64,000 bases of DNA from Crambe crambe (taxonomy: Eukaryota > Porifera > Demospongiae > Poecilosclerida > Crambeidae). The translations under genes and the position numbers were made by a program. Shown here in pieces: positions 52,216 through 64,000 of the stretch (its first letter is position 1; each line of letters opens with the position of its first letter). Location of the stretch: positions 1,364,001 to 1,428,000 of the forward strand of contig OZ004590.1 of assembly GCA_963924555.1 (NCBI GenBank), written 5' to 3'. The notes below the pieces were generated by a model. The model ran no database searches and was not told where the DNA came from. It saw only the letters and a list, made by a program, of their open reading frames with translations.

Positions 52216-52743
52216 GGAAGGAGCTGCTTCTAAACGAAGCGTTTCACATTAGTTTAACCAGAAAAGCAACATTTTAATAGGGATATAGGTCTAGAATTTC
52301 AAGGTTGCTGGATTTCTATGCTTAAAGCTTTAAGGAAATAGTGTTTATGTATTCGGGTAATGGCATGCTATAACATAATATCCATAGGCATATGCATGTG
52401 CGTTGTCTAGATAACAAACGTAGCTATATAAGGACGCTTCTGTGTGTATTTTTTGTATCATCCTGATGAAGGCTAGAGTATTCTGGTCGAAACATTGGTT
52501 TGTTTCATAAGCTAATTTTATGAGAACTAATTCTATTGATTTTTATTATATGATTTACAGCACAAGATGACGTTTTAAGAAATCAGATAAGTTACAACAA
52601 AGACGAAGATGGGGCAATTAGACCATGCAGGCTGAGGATCCATCAAGACTGGCCTAGCAACCAGGAGAGGATTTTAAAAATAATAATAATAACAGCTAAA
52701 ACAAACAATCAAACAAAAAACAACAGAAAAATGATTGGTATAC

Positions 52744-52750
<7 letters not shown>
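51975..52750. repeat. Large imperfect palindrome (arms of about 200 bp)
   Basis: The left arm 51975-52150 (TCCTCAGCCTGCATGGTCTAA, TTGTTGTAACTTATCT) is the reverse complement of the right arm 52550-52745, about 85-90% by eye. The loop of about 350 bp includes GATGAAGGCTAGAGTATTCT and TTTGTTTCATAAGCTAATTT. (TAA)n tracts sit at the inner edges. Confidence 0.8.
52149..52217. repeat. (AAT)n/(ATT)n microsatellite
   Basis: A run of AAT triplets switches to ATT triplets at about 52190, forming a perfect palindrome. Confidence 0.95.

Positions 52751-52835
<85 letters not shown>
52741..52835. repeat. (ATT)n/(AAT)n microsatellite
   Basis: An ATT run turns into an AAT run at about 52780, again a self-complementary tract, at the outer edge of the 52-kb palindrome. 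Confidence 0.95.
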
Positions 52836-52837
<2 letters not shown>

Positions 52838-52839
52838 TA

Positions 52840-53135
52840 TAGAGGGACAAAATCTCCTTGATCTCCTAGATTTGTTGCTCACTATATAGCTATTGTTAAC
52901 TAGCTTTTATCTACTATAGCTAATTATAAAATTTCCTGTGGTATAATAAAATCTCCCAGGATACTACTTATCTAGCTCTGTAGTTATATATGTAGCTAGC
53001 TATAAGAGACATGTTGCTCTGGCATCTAGCTAGCTGTTATACATAAGTAGCTATCTAGAATATTTTCCAATACTGATTTGTATAAAGCTCAATCATGCAT
53101 TCTATAATGATAATATCTCCTAGGATATTTTTTTT
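52840..53135. repeat. Decayed CCTAGG-motif block 2
   Basis: Degenerate copies such as GGGACAAAATCTCCTTGATC, AAATCTCCCAGGATAC and AATATCTCCTAGGATATTTT are scattered over 300 bp just left of LARS2 copy 2. Nothing else is recognised here. Confidence 0.65.
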
Positions 53136-53143
53136 CACTAGTT

Positions 53144-57584
<4,441 letters not shown>

Positions 57585-57590
<6 letters not shown>

Positions 57591-57641
57591 TGGCTTATCT
57601 TAGTTGCTTGTAGGTCTGGTGGGCTGATGGGCTTATCTAAG
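57585..57641 (+). repeat. 57-bp direct repeat, left copy (right copy 58238-58294)
   Basis: GCATTGGCTTATCTTAGTTG and GCTTGTAGGTCTGGTGGGCT recur at 58238-58294 with one mismatch. The pair brackets the exon-1 fragment and the MULE-like MITE, so the region between was rearranged or duplicated. Confidence 0.85.
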
Positions 57642-57754
57642 TGTAATAGTAACGGACCAATCAGATTGCTTGAATCCACGTATATATATAATAAATATAT
57701 ATATCGTGAATTTCAATTTACATCACTAGTGTGTGCATTATCATTATTATAGTA

Positions 57755-57790
57755 AAGATGTTTAGAAGTAGAACCAGAATCTTTCCCCCT
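57755..57790 (+). pseudogene. Inverted fragment of LARS2 exon 1
   Basis: ATGTTTAGAAGTAGAACCAG and the following AATCTTTCCCCCT encode MFRSRTRIFPP, nearly the same as the presequence of copy 1 (MLRSRTRIFPP). It lies on the plus strand, opposite to copy 2, and is interrupted by the 57800 MITE. Confidence 0.8.
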
Positions 57791-57799
57791 GCCCTAATA

Positions 57800-58170
57800 T
57801 AGTCTGGCATAGCACCGCCCACCGACTTGAGTAGTGGTCTGGTGACATATAATACAACGAGTTGTGCCGTTTAGCAGGAAAACTGCTAAATCAATGAATA
57901 TCATTAAATGACGTTTAATGACGTAAAATTACGCAAACACTTGGGGCCTTTTCCTGTAAGTTCGCACGCTAAAATTGTACCTGCCATGCTCGCCAATTAA
58001 ATTAAGAATAACTATGACAACTGTGATGTCACTGGCTGATTATAATACCGCTTCCTACGACACTTCCTGTTAGTAACGCGCATGCGCAATAGAATCCACC
58101 GGCACAACTCGTTGTATTGTATGTCACCAGACCACCTACTAAAGTCGGTGGGCGGTGCTGTGCCAGACTA
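57800..58170. mobile_element. MULE-like MITE with 9-bp target-site duplication
   Basis: A 371-bp element starts TAGTCTGGCATAGCACCGCC and ends with the near-exact complement (GGCGGTGCTGTGCCAGACTA). The inverted arms extend about 65 bp (TACAACGAGTTGTGCCG against CGGCACAACTCGTTGTA). GCCCTAATA is duplicated exactly at 57791-57799 and 58171-58179. A 9-bp duplication with long arms is typical of Mutator-like elements. No protein is encoded. Confidence 0.88.
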
Positions 58171-58476
58171 GCCCTAATATGCCTAATAATGCCTTAATAG
58201 GCAAGCTTAATTGAATTCTACAGCGGTTTGTCAAAGTGCATTGGCTTATCTTAGTTGCTTGTAGGTCTGGTGGGCTGATAGGCTTATCTAAGTGCTTCGT
58301 GGTAAGTATTACAGGTTCACATTACAACTTCCTACACGGCATATGTAGTCGCCTGGCTGGAAATTGTAGAATCCACTTAATTACAACTGTAACAAGTTAC
58401 GGAATAAACAAAACGAATCCAACGGCCTGAAGGCCTGAAGGCACCACGCATGCTCAGTAGTTACATAATAAATTGA

Positions 58477-58588
58477 TTATTATGTAGATACCGTGAAATA
58501 TCACTCTGTCTGATTGGCTGGTAGTCTCACTCTACCTAGTACCTGCAGCCAACAGACTCTTGATATTTCACGGTATCAATGTAATAAT
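58477..58588. mobile_element. Short element of about 110 bp with inverted ends
   Basis: GATACCGTGAAATATCA at 58486 is mirrored by TGATATTTCACGGTATC ending at 58577, and weaker complementarity continues outward (GATTATTATGTA against AATGTAATAATC). The loop holds ordinary sequence. It lies directly beside the TA-flanked MITE. Confidence 0.7.
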
Positions 58589-58591
58589 CTA

Positions 58592-58862
58592 CAGAGGTTT
58601 GCACGGTTCTTGCACCTTTATTGATGGAAAGCGCCACCGCATGCGTGTGGCAATATAATAGAATGACAGACTTCTTGTGATAGTAGTGTAGCTGGACAAG
58701 GTTCACTAGTATAGTCTGTCTGCCACACAATTCGCCAACGAAGGTCCTCACTGTAAGTACTACAACGAGTAGGCTCACAAGAAGTCATTGCTATGGAATT
58801 ATAATGACCATGTGCATGGCGCTTCCCATACCAATAAGGTGCAAGAACCATGCAAACCTCTG
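58592..58862. mobile_element. Mariner-like MITE flanked by TA
   Basis: A 271-bp element begins CAGAGGTTTGCACGGTTCTT and ends AAGAACCATGCAAACCTCTG, with TA on both sides (58590-58591 and 58863-58864). Inverted arms run for at least 45 bp and more weakly for about 100 bp. TA duplication and arm structure suggest a Tc1/mariner-type non-autonomous element. It sits at the 5' edge of the retroelement fragment. Confidence 0.8.
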
Positions 58863-58865
58863 TAT

Positions 58866-59230
58866 ATGCCTTAAGGGTTGGTGAGGGGAGAAAGATAGCA
58901 GCACACCAAGAAGCATGCCAGGCGGTGGGGATGTCATTTGTCCCCCTTGTGGTGGAGTCGCTGGGAGGCTGGAGTGAGGAGGCTGCCCTTACCATTTCAA
59001 GAATTGGCCGCCTCCTGGGGCAGAGAACTGGTTCATCACCAGGAGAAACTACTCGTCATCTTTTCCAGAGACTATCTGTGGCCCTCTGGAGGGGTAATGC
59101 CACCCTTTGGCTTAACTGCCTTCCAACTCACTCTCCCTGGGTGGATGGTATCATCTAACTGTCTTTTCATCCAATATTTATTACTGTTGCTAGCTAGTCT
59201 AGCCTTTGTGATAAAATTGATATGTAAAAA
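58866..59230 (+). mobile_element. Retroelement C-terminal fragment and 3' end
   Basis: The plus strand encodes ACQAVGMSFVPLVVESLGGW, RLLGQRTGSSPGETTRHLFQ, RLSVALWRGNATLWLN and ends WVDGII-stop at 59158. This resembles the C-terminal end of non-LTR retroelement polyproteins. About 75 bp of 3' UTR with an A-rich end follows, and the same 3' end is found inverted at 49935-50016. The 5' part is missing. Confidence 0.65.
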
Positions 59231-59256
59231 AAAATATTAAAAAATAGCTAGTTGAT

Positions 59257-59557
59257 AATACGCATGCGCACGTTTGTTTGACCTTTGACCCCACAAATGA
59301 AACATGCCCATAGAACAAACAGCTAGAGCTTATTGCTTTCTACAGCATTTTGTCATAGAGGCACTAAGTGGATTGTAGGCGCGTGGCTTTCTAAGTGCTT
59401 GTGGTAAGCATTATACAGCCTCCAGTGTCCTGTGTATGCAGCTGGCACAACCACTGCAATATCTTAACCCAATAGGTCAAAGTACAAATGACTTTCACCA
59501 ACTGCTTCGCTCGCTCGCCGATTGAATATGTTACACACGAACATACCCTAGTAATAG
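59257..59557. mobile_element. Second copy of the dispersed repeat found in TKFC-B
   Basis: It is the reverse complement of 34272-34590, high in identity by eye (CGCATGCGCACGTTTGTTTG, TACAGCATTTTGTCATAGAG, ACTGCTTCGCTCGCTC). It lies between the retroelement 3' end and the inverted LARS2 exon-1 copy. Confidence 0.8.
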
Positions 59558-59567
59558 TAAATATATA

Positions 59568-59684
59568 TATAACCTACCTCGATAGTTCTCTTTCCTTCTT
59601 TACAGCAAACTGCAACAGGGGGAAAGATTCTGGTTCTACTTCTCAACATCTTTACTAAAGGAACCCTTTACCTACTAGTAGTTA
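59568..59684 (-). pseudogene. Second copy of the LARS2 exon-1 region
   Basis: About 117 bp are practically identical to 46058-46174, including the ATG, the presequence codons and the splice donor GTAGGT. It is on the minus strand and so points away from LARS2 copy 3. Such high identity suggests a recent duplication. Confidence 0.85.
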
Positions 59685-59694
59685 TTCCGCACAG

Positions 59695-59850
59695 TTTATT
59701 TTGTCGCTTTTATTTTGTCGCTTGTCGCGGCGACAGAAATTCTGTCGCGAGCGACATAATCTCCCAGGATATTTTGTCGCAGCCAGGATTGTCACAGCTA
59801 GCTATAGGATATTTTGTTGCTCTAGATCATTTTGTTGCTCTCCAATAGCT
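59695..59850. repeat. CCTAGG-type palindromic motif block 3
   Basis: Contains TTTTGTCGC repeats, GTCGCGGCGACAG, TCTGTCGCGAGCGACATAAT and CCCAGGATATTTTGTCGC, matching block 1. As at 46.19 kb, it directly follows the exon-1 sequence. Confidence 0.8.
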
Positions 59851-59930
59851 ATAGCTATGTTCTTCACATCTTAAACTCCCAAAGACACTTCTATTGAACA
59901 GGCTGACTCTTTGCCACCAATTCAGACTAT

Positions 59931-62900
59931 GCTGAGGTTTGTCATGTTATGTATGTATATTTGCTGAAATGATTTGAATTGGAATGATCAAGTGAAGTCG
60001 TTGCAGAGAAAATGGATTGGCAAATCTGAGGGTGCTTATTTTGATTTTAAAGTAGAGGTAACATAAGATGATATCGATCAAGCTTGATAATGAAACAGCA
60101 TATGCAAAATAAGAGTATCAGTTTGATAGGACATTTTTTGTCCGACCAAATCCAACTTCGATCAGACATTATCGCAATTTTGCTGTATATCAATGAATGT
60201 GACTTCTTGAATTTGTTCTGACAGAACGTCTGACTAAGTTGGAATTATCTGGCCAAAGAGAAAAAAATGGTCGAAAAATGGCCAGTGGCCAGCAGTAATA
60301 TTGCACATTGAACAGTGTTCTACTTAATCGCTGGGCAGCTTTTGTGGGGAAAGAATGGGGACTTTGGCACAGCACTTTATTCCAGCTGGGTTTCGAGTGA
60401 CATTATTTTGTATAATTATAACTCAGGGGATAGAGGGAATCCCTCCTCTGAGAACATTTACCATCTGTCCAGACACTGCATATGGAGTTAGTTTCATAGC
60501 AGTCCGTATGGATCACGACTTCTTAAGCCGCAAGGATTTGTTGGACACAACTGTTGCTCAACAGTTGGATACTTTCAGACAAAATTCTGTTTCCTCTAGC
60601 AGGAAACGAGAAGAGAAGAAAGGCAAGTCTTATTTACATATGCTAATTTCTGGTGTAACTTTTGCTATTCTAAGAAGGAAGTTTACAGTTTATTTCATTT
60701 GCAGGTATTGACTTAAAGCTCAGAGCTCTGCACCCACTCACTGGTAGAACTATTCCCATTTACGTATGCTGCCGATTATGTCATTAGTGGATAAGGTACC
60801 AAAGTTGTCATGGGAGTTCCGAGATATGATGACAGGGACTTACTCTGTTCAAGAGCATGATTTACCTATTATTACTGTCAATAATTTGAGAGAAAATGGT
60901 GAAGGAACTTTATGCAATTCTGATAAGGTACCCAATAATTATTATGCAATAGTACTCCAATAACTTATGTAGCTCCGCTCTCATCTTGGATACTGGATGT
61001 ATTTAATTACAGTTCTCGGGACTTTTTATCAACGAAGGTGGCACAGCCATAGTAAAGTACTGTTCTTCTCTTGGAGTTGGTGGTCACACGACACAATACA
61101 GACTACGTGATTGGTTGATATCTTGGCAACGTTACTGGGGAACTCCTATACCCATTAGCTATGTACTGTGAAAAATTTGAGGTGAGATATATTAATGTAC
61201 GCATGTATGGGACAGCCTCACTTGCGTGTTAACTCGTGTTGTGCAGTAGCATCAAACTATAGTAATAAAGCCTTACCAAACGGAATACAAGTTTTTTTCT
61301 TACTTCTTTTCATCATTTTTTCTAATGGTGGTTTTCTTGTTGGTAACTTAATTCCTCTCTCAAATTGCTTATATCAGTAGGGTCAAGCCTATAGGAGTGT
61401 ACTTTTTTTTCTTGTTGGCTTTAGTTAACTTCAGTGCCTGAGGATCAGCTTCCTGTTGAATTACCAAATGATGTTAAGTTGAGTGGTCCTTCTCCCCTAG
61501 CTCAAGCCAGAGAATGGCAGGTTGCTAGCTGTGGAAAGTGAGTTCTATGTGGCTGTACAACTCTCATAATGAATTGATGCTGATATTATTTTATGCATTA
61601 CACATTGTTATGTATGTATGTATGTAGGGCTGATTGGTGTGCAAGGAGAGAGACTAACACTATCGATACCTTTGTGGATTCCTCCTGGTACTTTTTGAGG
61701 TACATCAATCCAACAGAACAATCAAGGTACATAATTATTGGTAATGAGTAGTATTCCATGCTCCTAAATGTGACTACTCTCGATCTTGAGCACTTTCTGT
61801 GCTTGTCTGAAAAATTGCTCCCACATGTTGCACAGCTTCTGCTAATAAATAAAACACTATGCATGTATGTACAAGATAAGGTTACTGAGCATGGCAGTTA
61901 TATTGGTCATTACATTATTATGGTCTTGTCACAGTGCAGTGGCTGAATAATTCACTTATCACAAATGAGCAAGTGTGAAAACATAAAGGAGAGCTGGGAA
62001 AAGATGTCCAGTCTAAGCACAATGGAGTGGACCCCCACGATGTGATAGAGAAATATGGTGCTGATACTGTTAGATTGTTTTTAAACTGCTTCTCTAAATA
62101 ATTTTTGTGTTTTAGGCTCCTCCCAACATGCACATCTAGTGGGATATCTGTGCCATCAAGTGGGTACACAAATGGCTCAATAGGATCTGGACTCTGTGCC
62201 ATGATCACATTGATGTTTGTCAGTCATCTTCAGCTCATGGGGAATGCAATGATGATGGTAAGAAATGATTAGTCTCTCTTCAACACAGTACTATCAAGCA
62301 GGTATTAAACTGCATATAACTTCTTTACTTTCCCAGTAGTGGACTCCTTATTTATAACAATAATAATATAAAATGATATGGAGGGATGATGCTTAAGCAT
62401 CCCTACATCAAGCTCCTATAGGATATAGAGACCTTGTTTGTGAGTATCCTTCCTTCAGAAATACTTTTGTTTGTATTGTTCATCATCCACCTGCTTCAGG
62501 GGAGTAAAATCCGCTGGGATATTGATGGAATGGAATTTACCTGACTTTTTTTTTTCCAGCCTTGAGACCCTGACTGGTTAACTAATACATCTTAAGATAG
62601 CCTGAACTACACTATGTTGGCAGACCCAAATCTCTGTCTTACTATTAGTTGGCTATTGTTTATCATGTGTATATCTTTGGTAAGGGATTGTCAACGTGGA
62701 AAATGTAGTTCAATTGTTAATCTGTACAGTCCAAAACAAATGCACTATAAACATGGGGAAAGAGGAATGTTCTCCTTGAGGTACTCAGGGAAGATACATT
62801 AAGGTACTCAGGGAAGATAATTATATTCCATAATATATTAAGATAATATGTTGTGTTCTTTCCCTTCAGATAAATCACCTGCTTGAGCCTCGTATATACA

Positions 62901-63875
62901 ATATTGCTGTAGCGCAACTGATGATATTATCATCTTAAAGAGTTCAAGAAGCTTTCGGGAAGTCTGGAGTATCATCGTAGTCTGGAAGTTCTATGTACGT
63001 TATTGGCACCTATGGCTCCTCACATTGCATCAGAAGTTTGGGAATCGTTGGCTGGAGTTAGTGAGAGATCATTTTCATCAAAACCTCTGGTAAGTAGTAG
63101 TGTAAACTTGCAACAATTATTTTTACAGCGAGGGAGCAAGTATTTCTATAGGCTTTTAGAGCTGATACTAATTTTGTCAAATTTTGCTGGTGAGTAATGT
63201 AAGTGACAGGCAGCTGCATACATGAAAAGCTGTAATGCTTGCATGCATAATATAATTATTTATGCTAGCAAAACTTTTATAACCGAGTTTCTTTTGGTCT
63301 ATCTAGACTTTAAGATTCTTTTTGCATAAGCTGTTTTATTTACCTTTTGAAGATGTTCTGCACCTGCATAACGCTTAACATGTTCAATGATTCATTTTGG
63401 TAACTTTATTATGATTAAGGGAAATGTGTTCCAGGAGAAATGGCCAAGTTGGACGGAATCTCTGATATTGCAGGAGTCCACTACTGTGGTACTTCAGGTA
63501 TGTATTATTGTATAGGCTGATAGGACTTTGTCAAACAAAGAAGGTGAGGGATTAGTACTAAAGTCGATCATTTGCTATGTCATTTCTCAACCAAATTTTG
63601 CATTTATAATACCAGCAGAGCCACTCTATGAGCTAGTTTTGAAATTTGGTTAAGATTTGAGAGTTATAGCAGTTATAATGATCACAGTATCAAGTGAACA
63701 CAAATAGATGAGTGTGATAATATCATGTATCATCTTGCAGGTCAATTGGGTCAGAAAGGGATCATTATCTGTCCCATCAGAAATGTGCAATTCTGTGAAT
63801 CGTGAATCCCTGCAAACTGAAGCCATTAAAGTAGCTCTTGAACAGAACATGCTTTGCAACAGTGATATGAAATAA
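59931..63875 (+). pseudogene. LARS2: Mitochondrial leucyl-tRNA synthetase pseudogene, copy 3 (inverted)
   Basis: This is an inverted copy relative to copies 1 and 2. Homology starts at the last bases of the WDPV exon (AGACTATGCTGAG) and runs through editing exon CPDTAYGVSFIAV (about 60460), [19 protein letters not shown] (about 61105-61155, R to W in the RQRYWG motif), the [20 protein letters not shown] exon (61640-61730), the KMSKS region, anticodon-binding exons to about 63090, and the terminal exon 63741-63875 (VNWVRKGSLSVPSEM with LQTEAIKVALEQ) that copy 1 has lost. Lesions: no N-terminal half or HIGH exon, deletion of the VDVYIGG exon (about 61965), a one-base deletion in KMSKS (about 62010), and CAG to TAG at 62137-62139. 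It shares a 245-bp intron segment with copy 2 that copy 1 lacks. Confidence 0.85.
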
Positions 63876-64000
63876 TATGTGGCACCTTATGGCCGAGTTA
63901 TTAATTTTGCCAATAGTGTATTACCCAGCTTTGGAAAATCAATTTTGTCTCATCTCATTATTAATATTTCAGAGTCATGTCTAAGTCTTGGTAGAGCATA

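Noticed and set aside
58618..58995. 125-codon open frame on the minus strand
   Set aside because: It runs across the TA-flanked MITE and the reverse of the retroelement fragment, so it is a chance frame.

Overview
The window is nuclear DNA of an intron-rich but very compact animal genome. Conserved metazoan genes (COG2, ZNRD2, a QRICH2-like protein, CIAO2, WDR81, a consortin-like protein, HYLS1, TKFC, ERG28, mitochondrial LARS2) are separated by only about 100-1200 bp and carry GT-AG introns, one-codon-scale microexons, AT-rich spacers and many small inverted-repeat elements. This fits a sponge (demosponge-like) or another early-branching animal. The phylum is inferred from gene content and compactness; no marker in the window proves it. 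I rebuilt exon-intron structures by hand, checking that splice phases join exactly. The structures of ZNRD2, QRICH2-like, CIAO2, WDR81, HYLS1, both TKFC genes and ERG28 close without a frame error.

From 1 to 41 kb the genes alternate strand: COG2(+) / ZNRD2(-) | QRICH2-like(+) / CIAO2(-) | WDR81(+) / consortin-like(-) | HYLS1(+) / TKFC-B(-), TKFC-A(-) | ERG28(+). Each '|' is a head-to-head pair whose start codons lie only about 140-300 bp apart, and each shared promoter has a recognisable motif: an RFX X-box, a full CRE, an E2F-plus-CHR pair and a CACGTG E-box. The genes cover Golgi tethering (COG2), cilium, flagellum and centriole (QRICH2-like, HYLS1), cytosolic Fe-S assembly (CIAO2), endosome and autophagy trafficking (WDR81, possibly the consortin-like protein), glyceraldehyde and dihydroxyacetone phosphorylation (TKFC) and sterol synthesis (ERG28). 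They do not form a pathway. TKFC is partly duplicated: a full K+L gene is followed by an intact paralogue with only the DhaK domain.

From 41 to 64 kb the window is a rearranged accessory region. It holds three broken copies of mitochondrial leucyl-tRNA synthetase (two on the minus strand, one inverted), each with different lesions. Between and around them are nested repeats: an array of long-hairpin (foldback) units that carry a tRNA-like T-arm, clusters of a palindromic motif centred on CCTAGG, retroelement 3' fragments (one with an empty target site present elsewhere in the window), a MULE-like MITE with a 9-bp target duplication, a TA-flanked mariner-like MITE and large palindromes. I see no functional protein gene there, no tRNA or rRNA gene and no CRISPR array.
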